A stretch of 64,000 bases of DNA, from contig JAUCDD010000025.1 in assembly GCA_034675505.1 (NCBI GenBank), positions 372,001-436,000 on the forward strand, given 5' to 3'. Under the pieces are notes generated by a model. That model saw only the letters and a program-made list of their open reading frames with translations, was not told the DNA's origin and did not search any database. The DNA is from Melaminivora sp034675505 (GTDB lineage: Bacteria > Pseudomonadota > Gammaproteobacteria > Burkholderiales > Burkholderiaceae_C). Below are positions 42,465-52,220 of the stretch, one piece after another; the first letter of the stretch is position 1, and the number at the start of each line of letters is the position of its first letter. Made by a program: the position numbers and the translations under genes.

Positions 42465-43250
42465 ATGGCCCTGCTTCGTTCCGTCCTGCATCTGCTGGTC
42501 ATGATCGTGACCGTCATCCCCTACACCCTCGGCGTGCTGCTGGCCAAGTGGATCACCGGCAGCGCCAGCGCCGCCTACCGCGTGGCGCGCGCCTGGCTGG
42601 CCCTGTGCATCGACGCGGCGCGCTGGCTGCTGGGCATCCGCACCGAGGTGCACGGCATGGACAACCTGCCGGTGCACGACGCCGGCGGCGCTGTGCTGCT
42701 GGTCAAGCACCAGTCCACCTACGAGACCTTCCTGATGCCCGCGCTCATGCCGCGCCCGCTGGCCTTCGTGTTCAAGAAAGAGCTGCTCTCCGTGCCGTTC
42801 TTCGGCTGGTCCATCGGCAGCCTGGACATGATCCACATCGACCGCGACAAGCCCACCCGCGCCTTCGCCCGCGTGCTGCAGCAAGGCCGCAAGCTGCTGG
42901 ACCAGGGCACCTGGGTCATCATGTTCCCCGAGGGCACGCGCATACCGCGCGGCCAGCGCGGCGAATACAAGAGCGGCGGCACGCGCTTGGCGATCGGCGC
43001 CGGCGTGCCCGTGGTGCCGGTGGCCGTGACCTCGGCAGCGGTGTGGCCGCCCAAGGCCTTCGTCAAGCGCCCGGGCGTGGTGCAGGTGTCCATAGGCCGG
43101 CCGATTCCCACGGCCGGGCGCAAGCCCGACGAGCTGATGCGCGAGGTCGAGGAGTGGATTGAGGCCGAGATGCGGCGCCTGGACCCCCAGGCCTACGCCG
43201 CCGGCGCCGCCCCGGCGCAGCACCCCGCCGAGACGGACGCCAGCGCATGA
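42465..43250 (+). CDS. plsC: 1-acyl-sn-glycerol-3-phosphate acyltransferase
   Basis: A 261-residue inner-membrane acyltransferase that makes phosphatidic acid. ATG 42465 (MALLRSVLHLLVMIVTVIPY) starts the membrane segment; a TTG at 42450 is the alternative. The catalytic H-x4-D/E motif appears as VKHQSTYETF (H-Q-S-T-Y-E), followed by FVFKKELLSVPFFGWSIGSL and IHIDRDKPTRAF, then MFPEGTRIPRGQRGEYKSGG with FPEGTR. The C-terminal 30 residues are acidic. It overlaps the metallopeptidase by 4 bp (ATGA). Confidence 0.93.
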   Translation: MALLRSVLHLLVMIVTVIPYTLGVLLAKWITGSASAAYRVARAWLALCIDAARWLLGIRTEVHGMDNLPVHDAGGAVLLVKHQSTYETFLMPALMPRPLAFVFKKELLSVPFFGWSIGSLDMIHIDRDKPTRAFARVLQQGRKLLDQGTWVIMFPEGTRIPRGQRGEYKSGGTRLAIGAGVPVVPVAVTSAAVWPPKAFVKRPGVVQVSIGRPIPTAGRKPDELMREVEEWIEAEMRRLDPQAYAAGAAPAQHPAETDASA

Positions 43251-44152
43251 GCGGGCAGCAGCTGGCGCTGTGGGACGCCAGCGCAGCCGCAGCGCCCGAT
43301 TTTGGCTCCAATCCGCCCCATGCCGGCGTCCCTCCACGGGATCATGCTATAAAAATTGTAGAAAACCCGGTGGTGCAGGCGGCCCCCGCAGCCGACGTGC
43401 TGCGCCACCCGCAGGCCAACCGGCAGGCGCGCCTGGAAGGCGCGCAGGTGGCCTATGTGCTGCGCCGCGCGCGCCGGCGCAGCATCGGGTTCCGCGTGGA
43501 CGAGGAAGGCCTGTCGGTGCGCGCGCCGATGGCCGCCAGCATGCAGGCGATCGAGGCCGCGCTGCAGGCCAAGGCGGGCTGGATCGTGCGCAAGCTGGCC
43601 GACCAGCAGGCCTACCAGCAGCGCCTGCAGGGCACCCGCATCGACTGGGGCGACGGGGCCGTGCTGCCCTACCTGGGCGCGCCCCTGGCCGTGGTGCTGC
43701 AGGCGCCGGGCGGCGCGGCCGCGCGCGGCGCGCAACTGCTGGCGCCGCAGCCGGGGCAGGGCGCCAGGCTGTACGTGCCGCTGGCCCGCAGCGCCCAGCC
43801 CGCCCAGGTGCGCGATGCCGTGCAGGCCTGGCTGCAGCGCCAGGCACGGCAGCACTTCACCCAGCGGCTGGACCACTTCGCGCCGCAGCTGGGGGTGCGC
43901 TGGACGCGCCTGGGCCTGTCCAGCGCCCGCACGCGCTGGGGCAGCGCGCGCGCCGACGGCTCGATCCGGCTGAACTGGCGGCTGCTGCACTTCTCGCCCG
44001 AGGTCATCGACTACGTGGTGGTGCACGAGCTGTCGCACCTGCGCGTGATGGACCACAGCCCCCGGTTCTGGGACGTGGTGAACAGCGTCGTGCCCGAATG
44101 GCCGCAGCTGCGCCAGCGCCTGCGCGAGGAGCCCGTGCCGCCCTGGGGCTGA
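43247..44152 (+). CDS. YgjP/DUF45-family metal-dependent protein (M48-like metallopeptidase)
   Basis: A 301-residue protein. After a non-conserved N-terminus of about 60 residues (with a short dispersed-repeat translation HAIKIVENP) come the family blocks: YVLRRARRRSIGFRVDEEGL, SVRAPMAASMQAIEAALQAK and KAGWIVRKL, then WGSARADGSIRLNWRLLHFS, and the zinc motif VVVHELSHLRVMDHSPRFW with His260, Glu261, His264. YgjP proteins are cytosolic, with a helicase-associated zinc-peptidase fold; the substrate is unknown. It overlaps plsC. Confidence 0.88.
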   Translation: MSGQQLALWDASAAAAPDFGSNPPHAGVPPRDHAIKIVENPVVQAAPAADVLRHPQANRQARLEGAQVAYVLRRARRRSIGFRVDEEGLSVRAPMAASMQAIEAALQAKAGWIVRKLADQQAYQQRLQGTRIDWGDGAVLPYLGAPLAVVLQAPGGAAARGAQLLAPQPGQGARLYVPLARSAQPAQVRDAVQAWLQRQARQHFTQRLDHFAPQLGVRWTRLGLSSARTRWGSARADGSIRLNWRLLHFSPEVIDYVVVHELSHLRVMDHSPRFWDVVNSVVPEWPQLRQRLREEPVPPWG

Positions 44153-44267
44153 CCACGCCGGTGCAAAAATTGACTGGCGTTTCCAGGAAAAACGTTTCAG
44201 CATGTGCTCCGGCCGGCCTGTGCTGCAGCCGCCCAGTTTTTTTTGACGAACCCAGGAGATCGTTGCC

Positions 44268-46595
44268 ATGACCCACAAGAAAATCCCCCGCCCCTGGAGC
44301 GCGCTGCTGCTGGGCGCCAGCCTGGCCGCAGGCGCTGCCGGCGCCCACGCCGCGGCCGCGATGGACGCCACGCTGGCGCTGATCGCCGGCGCGCCGGCGG
44401 CCACCGCCGCGCGCCACCTGCAGCGCAGCGCCGAGGACGCGGCCGCCGACACCGTGGCGGTCACCATCCGCTTTTCCGGCTCGCCCTTTGCTGCGCTGCA
44501 GGCCCTGGGCGTGCGCCTGGGCTCGACCAGCGGCAACGTCGTCACCGCGCAGGTGCCGCGCGCCCGGCTGCGGCAGGTGGCGCAGGTGCCCGGCGTGGAG
44601 TTCATCGAGGCCTCCCGGCCGCTGACGGCGCGCCTGTCGCTGAGCGTGCCGGCCACCGGCGCCAGCCAGCTGCGCTCGGGCGCGCCGCTGCACTGGAGCG
44701 GCGCCACCGGCCAGGGCGTGATCGTGGGCATCGTCGACGACGGGCTGGATTTCCGCCACCAGGACTTCCGCAACGCCGACGGCACGACGCGGCTGCTCTC
44801 GCTGTGGGACATGCGCGCTGGCGCGCAAGGCACGCCGCCGGCCGGCTTCAGCTACGGCAGCGAGTGCAGCGCCGCGCAGCTCAACACGGCCATCGTCGAA
44901 GGCGTGGGCTCGGCCGCCTGCGCCCAGCCCTCCAGCGGCAACCACGGCACGCACGTGGGCGGCATCGCCGCCGGCAACGGCCAGGCCACGGGCAACGGCA
45001 TGGCGGCGTTCCGCCACGTCGGCATGGCGCCCATGGCCGACATCATCTCGGCCAACGCCATCGCGCGCGGCGTGGGCGCCAGCAACGCGGTGCTGGACGG
45101 CATCCAGTACATCAAGGCGCGCGCGCAGGCCCTGGGCCGCCCGGCCGTGGTCAACCTGTCGCTGGGCAGCTACTCGGGCAGCCGCGACGGCACCTCCAAC
45201 TACGAAGTGGCGCTCTCCAACGCGGTGGGCGCCGGCTTCCTCATCACCGGCGCCGCCGGCAACGAGGGGATGGACCCGATCCGCGCGCAGGCCGAGCTGG
45301 CGCAGGGCCAGACCGTGGCCGTCGGCTACCGCATCCCGGCCGTGGAGGCTGCCCAGCAGGTCGAGTTCTGGTACCCCGGCAGCTACCGCTGGTCGGTGCG
45401 CGCCAGCAACGGCCAGTGCACCACCGACTGGGTGCCCGCCGACACCCCCAGCTACACCCGCGAGACCGCCTGCGGCGAAGTCGCCATCTCCAACAACGGC
45501 GTCAACCCGCTCAATGGCGACCGGCAGGCGACGGTGTCCTTCGCGCCCCTGCCCGGGCGCAGCCACGCCGGCCAGTGGAGCGTGCAGGTGCAGGCCGTCC
45601 AGGGCAGCGGCACCCTCAGCATGATCGGCGGCCAGGACGGCAACGGCGGCGTGTTCACCGACCACGTCAACCCGGTCACCACCCAGATCCTGACCGACAC
45701 CTGCACGGCCACCCAGGTGCTGTGCGTGGGCGCCTACGTCACGCGCCAGCAGTGGCAGACGCTAGGCGGCCAGCCGGCAGCCAACACCGGCCACGGGGCG
45801 ATCGGCGAGGTGGCCAACTTCTCCAGCCGCGGCCCGCGCCGCAGCTGCAGCGACGCGGCCCGCTGCCCGCTGGTGGCCAAGCCGGAAATCCTCGCGCCCG
45901 GCGCGATGATCATCTCCGCGCTCGGCCAGGACGCCAGCGACAGCCGCACGGACAGCACCGTCGAGGCCGACGGCCAGCACATCGCCTACAACGGCACCAG
46001 CATGGCCACGCCGCACGTCACCGGGGCCATTGCCCTGCTGCTGCAGAAAAACCCCGGCCTGACGGGCCCGCAGGTCAGGCAGCTGCTGCTGTCCAACCTG
46101 CAGCGCACCAGCTTCACCCCCGCCAGCCTGCCGGCGTTCGACCCGGCAGTGCCCAACCCGGCGGGGGCCGACGCAGCCTGGGGCTACGGCATCATGGACG
46201 CCGCCAAGGCCTATGCAGCCACCCCGGCTGCAGGCGGGACGACCGGCACCATCGTGCCCAGCGTCGTGGGCGATGCGCGCAGCCTGACGCTGGGCGCCAC
46301 CATCACCCCGGCCGCCAGCGAGGCCGGCGCGCCCCTGCAGGCCTACGTGGTGGCGCTGCTGCCGGGCGGCAGCATCTTCACCCTGGGCCAGGGGCAGTGG
46401 CAGCCGCTGGCGGCAGGCGTTCGCGCCTACGGCCCGATCAGCGGCGGCCAGCCGCTGTCCGTGCAGGTGTTCGACCACCTGCCCTACGCCGGCCTCGGCC
46501 TGGCGGGCACCGCCATCTTCGTGGGCTATGGGCGCGACGAGGTGCAGATGATCCAGCAGCAGAAGTTCAAGCTGATCTACACCATGACCGAGTGA
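44268..46595 (+). CDS. Secreted subtilisin-like serine protease (S8), copy 1
   Basis: A 775-residue exported protease. The signal peptide ends near AGAHAAA (about 30), and the N-terminal pro-region of about 110 residues (VAVTIRFSGSPFAALQALGV) resembles an I9-like inhibitor. The S8 triad is visible: Asp157 in GVIVGIVDDGLDFRHQDF, His226 in SGNHGTHVGGIAAGNG, Ser578 in YNGTSMATPHVTGAIALLLQ. Two large insertions separate the triad. The C-terminal 130 residues form an accessory beta domain. RBS AGGAG precedes ATG 44268, and TTGACT upstream at about 44170 may be a -35. A paralogue lies at 47185. Confidence 0.93.
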   Translation: MTHKKIPRPWSALLLGASLAAGAAGAHAAAAMDATLALIAGAPAATAARHLQRSAEDAAADTVAVTIRFSGSPFAALQALGVRLGSTSGNVVTAQVPRARLRQVAQVPGVEFIEASRPLTARLSLSVPATGASQLRSGAPLHWSGATGQGVIVGIVDDGLDFRHQDFRNADGTTRLLSLWDMRAGAQGTPPAGFSYGSECSAAQLNTAIVEGVGSAACAQPSSGNHGTHVGGIAAGNGQATGNGMAAFRHVGMAPMADIISANAIARGVGASNAVLDGIQYIKARAQALGRPAVVNLSLGSYSGSRDGTSNYEVALSNAVGAGFLITGAAGNEGMDPIRAQAELAQGQTVAVGYRIPAVEAAQQVEFWYPGSYRWSVRASNGQCTTDWVPADTPSYTRETACGEVAISNNGVNPLNGDRQATVSFAPLPGRSHAGQWSVQVQAVQGSGTLSMIGGQDGNGGVFTDHVNPVTTQILTDTCTATQVLCVGAYVTRQQWQTLGGQPAANTGHGAIGEVANFSSRGPRRSCSDAARCPLVAKPEILAPGAMIISALGQDASDSRTDSTVEADGQHIAYNGTSMATPHVTGAIALLLQKNPGLTGPQVRQLLLSNLQRTSFTPASLPAFDPAVPNPAGADAAWGYGIMDAAKAYAATPAAGGTTGTIVPSVVGDARSLTLGATITPAASEAGAPLQAYVVALLPGGSIFTLGQGQWQPLAAGVRAYGPISGGQPLSVQVFDHLPYAGLGLAGTAIFVGYGRDEVQMIQQQKFKLIYTMTE

Positions 46596-46629
46596 GCGGC
46601 GCGGCGGCGGCAGGCATACTGGCGCTGCC

Positions 46630-47070
46630 ATGAACGCCCCCGCCGCACCCGCCCCGCTGCCCGACCAACCCCTGCCCGCCCAGGGCTACGCCGGCGACGT
46701 CAGCCCCCGGCTGGCCTGGCGCTGGGTGCAGGCCGGCCAGGCGGTTCTGGTGGACGTGCGCACCGACGCCGAGCGCGAATGGGTGGGCAGCGTGCCCGGC
46801 GCGCTGGCCGTGCCCTGGAAACAGTGGCCCGGCATGGCGCTGAACCCGCAATTCGACGCCCAGCTGCGCGCCGCCGTGCCGGCCGGCATGGCGGCCGTGC
46901 TGCTGTGCCGCAGTGGCGTGCGCTCGGTGGCGGCGGCGCAGCGCGCCACGGCGCTGGGCATCAAGGCCTGGAACATCCTGGAAGGCTTCGAGGGCGAGCG
47001 CGACGAGCAGGGCCGGCGCGGCCTGCGCGGTGGCTGGCGCCTGCGCGGCCTGCCCTGGCAGCAGGGCTGA
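46630..47070 (+). CDS. Rhodanese-domain sulfurtransferase
   Basis: A 146-residue single-domain rhodanese that moves sulfane sulfur to thiol acceptors. Catalytic Cys93 lies in AVLLCRSGVRSVAAAQ, with the active-site loop C-R-S-G-x-R-S. The N-terminal strand VLVDVRTDAEREWVGSVPGA and the GW..L-like end (NILEGFEGERDEQGRRGLRG) fit. It lies between the two subtilase genes and is followed by a strong terminator, so it could be co-transcribed with copy 1. Confidence 0.92.
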   Translation: MNAPAAPAPLPDQPLPAQGYAGDVSPRLAWRWVQAGQAVLVDVRTDAEREWVGSVPGALAVPWKQWPGMALNPQFDAQLRAAVPAGMAAVLLCRSGVRSVAAAQRATALGIKAWNILEGFEGERDEQGRRGLRGGWRLRGLPWQQG

Positions 47071-47143
47071 CGGGCCCGCGCCGGCCTGCGCCCGGCAAAC
47101 AAATGCTTGCCATGGGTTGCCAGCTGCTACACGATGCGCGCCA

Positions 47144-47172
47144 AGCCGGCCATTCGGGCCGGCTCTTTTTTT
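47144..47172 (+). terminator. Rho-independent terminator after the rhodanese gene
   Basis: Stem AGCCGGCC / GGCCGGCT (8 bp, loop attcg) followed by CTTTTTTT. It ends transcription from the rhodanese (and possibly subtilase 1) and insulates subtilase 2, whose ATG is 13 bp further on. Confidence 0.9.
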
Positions 47173-47184
47173 CATTAGACCGCC

Positions 47185-49517
47185 ATGTCTCCACGAACTT
47201 TCCTGCGCCCCTGGCTGGCCGCCTCCTGGGGCTGTGCCTGGCCGGCGGCGGCCTGCCCGCAGCGCACGCTGCGCCGGGGCTGGATGCCACGCTGTCCATG
47301 CTGGCGGCCCCGCGCGGCACGGTGGCGGCGCGCCACCTGGCGCGCAACGCCCAGGGCGCGGACGCCGACCTGGTGCCCGTCACCATCCGCTTCACCGGCT
47401 CGCCCTTTGCCGCCCTGCAGGCCCTGGGCGTGAGCCTGGGCGCGGCCAGCGGCAACATCGCCACCGCGCAGGTGCCGCGCAGCAAGCTGGCGCAGCTGGC
47501 CCAGGTGCCGGGCGTGCAATTCGTCGAGGCGTCGCGGCGCCTGCCCGCGCGCCTGTCGCTGAGCGTGCCGGCCACCGGCGCCACGTCGCTGCGCAGCGGC
47601 GCGCCGCTGCAGTGGACGGGCGCTGCCGGCCAGGGCGTGGTGGTCGGCATCGTCGATGACGGGCTGGATTTCCGCCACCTGGACTTCCGCGGCGCCGACG
47701 GCAAGACCCGGCTGCTGGCCCTGTGGGACATGCGCGACGGCATCGCTGGCACACCGCCGGCGGGGTTCGCCTATGGCAACGAATGCACGGCCGCGCAACT
47801 CGACCGCGCCATCGCCGAAGGCCCGGCGTCGCAGGCCTGCACCCAGCCCTCCACCGGCAACCACGGCACGCACGTGGGCAGCACCGCCGCCGGCAACGGC
47901 CAGGCCAGCGGCAACGGCGTGCCGGCCTTCCGCCACGTCGGCATGGCGCCCAGGGCCGGCATCATCGCGGCCAACGCCATCGGCGACGGCGTGCAGGCCA
48001 GCAATTCGGTCATCGACGCCATCCAGTACATCAAGGCGCGCGCGCGGGCGCTGGGCAAGCCGGCGGTGGTCAACCTGTCGCTGGGCAGCTACTACGGCAG
48101 CCGCGACGGCACGTCCAACTACGAGACCGCCCTCACCAACGCCGTCGGGCCGGGCTTCATCATCACCGCCGCTGCCGGCAACGAGGGCACCGCGCCCATC
48201 CGCGCCGAGGCGGCGCTGGCGCAGGGCGCGACGGTGCGCATCGGCTACCGCAACCCCTCGGGCGACGCCCAGCAGCTGCAGATGTGGTACCCCGGCACGC
48301 ACCGCTGGTCGGTGCGGGTGAGCAACGGCAGCTGCCGCAGCGCCTGGGTGAGCGCCGGCACTGCTGCCTACGAAGTCGATACGCCCTGCGGTGCGGTCGG
48401 CGTGTCCAACGGCGACGTCAATCCGCTCAACGGCGACCGCGAGGTGCTGATGCTGCTGGACACCAACGGCGCGGGCCAGCGCCCCGGCGGCGACTGGAGC
48501 ATCGAGGTGCGCTCCGAGCAGGGCGCGGGCACGGTGAGCCTGATCGGCGCCGAGGACGGCAGGGATGCCTATTTCACCGACCACGCCGGCGCCCAGACCA
48601 CGCAAATCCTGACCGACAGCTGCTCGGCCAGCGGGCCGATCTGCGTGGGCGCCTACGTGACGCGCCAGCAATGGGAGGGCCTGGACGGCCACACCGGCAC
48701 CCGCTCCGACCAGGGCGCCATCGGCGAGGTGGCGCATTTCTCCAGCCGCGGCCCGCGCAGGAGCTGCAGCGTGCCCGCCCGCTGCCCCATGGTGGCCAAG
48801 CCGGAGATCCTCGCGCCCGGGGCCATGATCGTGGCCGCGCTGGGCCAGGACGCGCGCGAGAGCCACACCGGCACGCGCGTCGATGCCGATGGCCAGCACG
48901 TGGCCTACCTGGGCACCAGCATGGCCACGCCGCACGTCACCGGCGCGGTGGCGCTGCTGCTGCAGAAAGACCCGTCGCTGGACGCCGGCCAGGTGCGCCG
49001 CCTGCTGCTGGGCCACCTGCAGCGCAGCGCCTACACGCCCGCCAACCTGCCCGCCTATGACCCGGCGCAGCCCGACCCGGCAGGCGCCAACCCGGCCTGG
49101 GGCTACGGCATCCTGGATGTGGCCAGCGCCTGGCAGGCCATGCCGGGCGGCACGCCGGGCAGCTTCACCATCGCGCCCCATGTCTCGGGCGATGCGCGCG
49201 GCCTGACGCTGTCCGCCACCATCGCGGCGCGCGCCGACGAGCAGGGCGCGGCGCTGCGCGCCTACGTGGTGGCCGTGCTGCCCACCGGCGATGTCTTCAC
49301 GCTGGCCGGCAGCGGGCAGTGGCTGCCGCTGGCCGCCGGCATCCAGGCCTACGGCAGCTTCACCGGCGCCGCGCCGTACGAGGTGCGGGTGTTCAGCAAC
49401 CTGGCCTATGCCGGCGCGGGCCTGGCCGGCACGGCCATCTTCGTCGGCTATGGCGGCAGCCAGGACCAGATGCTGCAGCAGCAGAAGTACCGCCTGGTTC
49501 ACGTGCTGGCGCCCTGA
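47185..49517 (+). pseudogene. Secreted subtilisin-like serine protease (S8), copy 2, frame broken in the signal peptide
   Basis: Paralogue of the copy-1 protease, with the same order: triad Asp in GVVVGIVDDGLDFRHLDF, His in TGNHGTHVGSTAAGNG, Ser in YLGTSMATPHVTGAVALLLQ, and the same C-terminal accessory domain. The natural start MSPRTFLRPWLAA at ATG 47185 continues as LLGLCLAGGGLPAAHAAPGL only after a frame change at about 47222-47230, near gccgcctcctggg, with one base missing (2333 nt). In that corrected form it aligns with copy 1 along its whole length. A start 80 bp upstream (MLAMGCQL) would read through the terminator and is unlikely. Confidence 0.88.
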
Positions 49518-49537
49518 GGGCGCGCGGCGCCCATGGA

Positions 49538-49577
49538 AAAAGGCCACCGCCCTGGATGGGCGGTGGCCTTTGTTTTT
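49538..49577. terminator. Bidirectional terminator between subtilase 2 and the LysM gene
   Basis: Stem AGGCCACCGCCC / GGGCGGTGGCCT with loop tggat. It is followed by TTGTTTTTT on the + strand and preceded by AAAAA, which gives a T-run on the - strand, so it can serve both converging genes. Confidence 0.88.
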
Positions 49578-49618
49578 TCTTCAATCCCGGCGCGTGGCCG
49601 CCGGCAGCGCTTGCCGGG

Positions 49619-50128
49619 TTACTTGGCCAGGGGCGGGATGCGCAGCTTCTGGCCGGGGTAGATCTTGTTGGGATCGCTGAGCATGGGCTTGTTGGCCTCG
49701 AAGATCGCGTTGTACTTGTTGGCGTCGCCGTAGAACTTCTTGGCGATGGCCGACAGCGTGTCGCCGCTGACCACATCGTGGTACTGGGCTTCGGGCTCGG
49801 GGTTGGTCACGCTCATCTGGTTGTCCACGCTGGTCACGCTGGCCACGTTGCCGCAGCACAGCGTGACCTTTTCCTTCACGGCCTGGGTGGGCGCGGTGCC
49901 GGCCACGGTGACCTTGCCCTCCGGGCCCTGGAACTGCACCCGCACGTCGCTCACGCCCAGGTTTTGCGAGGCGATGTAGGTCTCTATGGCCTTGCCGGCG
50001 CGGGCGTTGAGGTCTTGCTGCGAAGGCGCGGCGGCGGCAGGGGACGCGGCGGGTGCGGGCGCGGCATGCGCCTGGCTGCCGCCGAAGAGTTTTTCTCCGG
50101 CTTCCTTGACGAAACTGAACAGACCCAT
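49619..50128 (-). CDS. lysM: BON- and LysM-domain protein (YgaU/LysM type)
   Basis: A 169-residue protein starting MGLFSFVKEAGEKLFGGSQA, without a signal peptide, then an Ala/Pro linker. Residues about 36-105 are a BON domain (AGKAIETYIASQNLGVSDVR, VTVAGTAPTQAVKEKVTLCC) and residues about 115-167 are a LysM domain (YHDVVSGDTLSAIAKKFYGD, PNKIYPGQKLRIPPL). This matches the short YgaU-like proteins that bind peptidoglycan or K+. It converges on subtilase 2 across the terminator. Confidence 0.9.
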   Translation of the reverse strand: MGLFSFVKEAGEKLFGGSQAHAAPAPAASPAAAAPSQQDLNARAGKAIETYIASQNLGVSDVRVQFQGPEGKVTVAGTAPTQAVKEKVTLCCGNVASVTSVDNQMSVTNPEPEAQYHDVVSGDTLSAIAKKFYGDANKYNAIFEANKPMLSDPNKIYPGQKLRIPPLAK

Positions 50129-50285
50129 GGTTCACTCCTTGTGGTTGCGGGCTACGAATGGAAACGATAAAGGCGCCGTGCCACTGTAGCGGCAATGCCC
50201 GGCAGCGTGGTGTCGGACGCAGGCTTGCCTCGCGCCCCGCGCCCATCGCGCGCTGCGCCGGCCAGATTCAGGATAATCCGCGCCC

Positions 50286-51062
50286 ATGACATTCCTGGCC
50301 ATCGACGTGGGCAACACGCGCCTGAAGTGGGCATTGTTCGACGCTGCGCGACCTGGAGCGCAGCTGCTGGCGCACGGGGTCGAGTTCCTGGAGCACATCG
50401 ACCGCCTGGCCGAGGGCGGCTGGGCGCAGCTGCCGGCGCCCACGCACATGCTGGGCTGCGTGGTGGCGGGCGATGCCGTCAAGCGCCGCGTGGCCGAGCA
50501 GATGGAGCTGTGGGACGTGACCGCGCGCTGGGTGGTGCCGCAGCCCGAGGAAGCCGGCGTGGTCAATGGCTATGACCACCCGATGCGCCTGGGCGCCGAC
50601 CGCTGGGTGGCCATGATCGGCGCCCGCCACCGGCTGCTGGCGCAGGGGCCGGCGCGGCCGCTGGTGCTGGTCATGGTCGGCACGGCGGTGACGGTGGAGG
50701 CGCTGGACGCATCGGGGCGCTTCCTGGGCGGCTTCATCCTGCCCGGCCACGGCATCATGCTGCGCGCGCTGGAGTCGGGCACGGCCGGGCTGCACGTGCC
50801 CACCGGCGAGGTCTGCCCCTTTCCCACCAATACCAGCGACGCGCTGACCAGCGGCGGCACCTATGCCATCGCGGGCGCGGTGGAATGCATGTACCAGCAC
50901 CTGCTGCGCCACTGCGGCCAGGAGCCGGCCTGCCTCATGACCGGCGGCGCCGGCTGGAAGATGGCGCCCAGCATGGCGCGGCCCTTCGAGCTGGCGGAAA
51001 ACCTGATCTTCGACGGCCTGCTGGAGATCGCCGCTCGCCGCTTCGCTCCCGGGCCTGGCTGA
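50286..51062 (+). CDS. coaX: Type III pantothenate kinase
   Basis: A 258-residue CoaX kinase of the ASKHA superfamily that phosphorylates pantothenate, the first step of CoA synthesis. Motifs: MTFLAIDVGNTRLKWALFDA (phosphate 1), GADRWVAMIGARH (substrate loop), VMVGTAVTVEALDASGRFLG (phosphate 2; many homologues have Asp for the Val after GTA), GGFILPGHGIMLRALESGTA and SGGTYAIAGAVECMYQHLL. The length is normal. Stand-alone gene between the LysM gene and the rfb operon. Confidence 0.93.
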   Translation: MTFLAIDVGNTRLKWALFDAARPGAQLLAHGVEFLEHIDRLAEGGWAQLPAPTHMLGCVVAGDAVKRRVAEQMELWDVTARWVVPQPEEAGVVNGYDHPMRLGADRWVAMIGARHRLLAQGPARPLVLVMVGTAVTVEALDASGRFLGGFILPGHGIMLRALESGTAGLHVPTGEVCPFPTNTSDALTSGGTYAIAGAVECMYQHLLRHCGQEPACLMTGGAGWKMAPSMARPFELAENLIFDGLLEIAARRFAPGPG

Positions 51063-51158
51063 ACCGCAGGTGCGCGCGGCGCAGGCGCCCGCGCCGGCAA
51101 TGGGATAATCGCCTGTTTTGCCCCCCGCGACGGGCATGCTGCGAAAGAGATCCTCCCC

Positions 51159-52220
51159 ATGATCCTCGTGACTGGTGGCGCCGGCTTCATTGGCGCCAAT
51201 TTCGTGCTCGACTGGCTGGCCCAGTGCGACGAGCCGGTGCTCAACCTGGACAAGCTGACCTACGCCGGCAACCTGCACAACCTGGACAGCCTGGCGGGCG
51301 ACGCGCGCCATGTGTTCGTGCAGGGCGACATCGGCGACCGGCCGCTGCTCGAGCGCCTGCTGGCCGAACACCAGCCGCGCGCGGTGGTCAACTTCGCCGC
51401 CGAGAGCCACGTGGACCGCTCCATCCACGGCCCCGAGGACTTCGTGCAGACCAACGTGGTCGGCACCTTTCGCCTGCTGGAGGCGGTGCGCCACCACTGG
51501 GGCGCGCTGCCGGCGGCCGGGAAAGAGGCCTTCCGCTTCCTGCATGTCTCCACCGATGAGGTCTATGGCACCCTCGCACCCGAGGCGCCGGCCTTCACCG
51601 AGCAGCACAACTACGAGCCCAACAGCCCGTACTCGGCCAGCAAGGCCGCCAGCGACCACCTGGTGCGTGCCTGGGCACACACCTACGGCCTGCCGGTGCT
51701 CACCACCAACTGCAGCAACAACTACGGCCCCTACCACTTCCCGGAAAAGCTCATCCCGCTGGTCATCGTGAACGCGCTGGCCGGCAAGCCGCTGCCCATC
51801 TATGGCGACGGCCGCCAGGTGCGCGACTGGTTGTACGTGCGCGACCACTGCAGCGCCATCCGCCGCGTGCTGGCCGCCGGCAGGACCGGCGAGACCTACA
51901 ACGTGGGCGGCTGGAACGAGCAGGCCAACATCGACATCGTGCGGCTGATCTGCCAGCTGCTGGATGAGCTGCGCCCGCGCGCCGACGGCCAGGGCTACGC
52001 CAGCCAGATCACGCACGTGCAGGACCGCCCCGGACACGACCGGCGCTACGCCATCGACGCGCGCAAGCTCGAACGCGAACTGTCCTGGCGCCCCGCCGAG
52101 ACCTTCGAGAGCGGCATTCGCAAAACCGTGCAGTGGTACCTGGAGCACCCCGAGTGGGTCGCGCAGGTGCAGTCCGGCGCCTACCGCGAGTGGGTCGCCC
52201 GGCAGTACGAGGCCGCATGA
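51159..52220 (+). CDS. rfbB: dTDP-glucose 4,6-dehydratase
   Basis: A 353-residue short-chain-dehydrogenase-type enzyme with bound NAD+. N-terminal MILVTGGAGFIGANFVLDWL gives the GxxGxxG motif. The catalytic Tyr-x3-Lys is NSPYSASKAASDHLV, and FLHVSTDEVYGTLAPEAPAF with the Asp-Glu pair is diagnostic of RmlB. The 3' end EWVARQYEAA overlaps rfbD by 4 bp (ATGA). It starts the compact rfbBDAC operon that makes dTDP-L-rhamnose for surface polysaccharide. Confidence 0.97.
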   Translation: MILVTGGAGFIGANFVLDWLAQCDEPVLNLDKLTYAGNLHNLDSLAGDARHVFVQGDIGDRPLLERLLAEHQPRAVVNFAAESHVDRSIHGPEDFVQTNVVGTFRLLEAVRHHWGALPAAGKEAFRFLHVSTDEVYGTLAPEAPAFTEQHNYEPNSPYSASKAASDHLVRAWAHTYGLPVLTTNCSNNYGPYHFPEKLIPLVIVNALAGKPLPIYGDGRQVRDWLYVRDHCSAIRRVLAAGRTGETYNVGGWNEQANIDIVRLICQLLDELRPRADGQGYASQITHVQDRPGHDRRYAIDARKLERELSWRPAETFESGIRKTVQWYLEHPEWVAQVQSGAYREWVARQYEAA

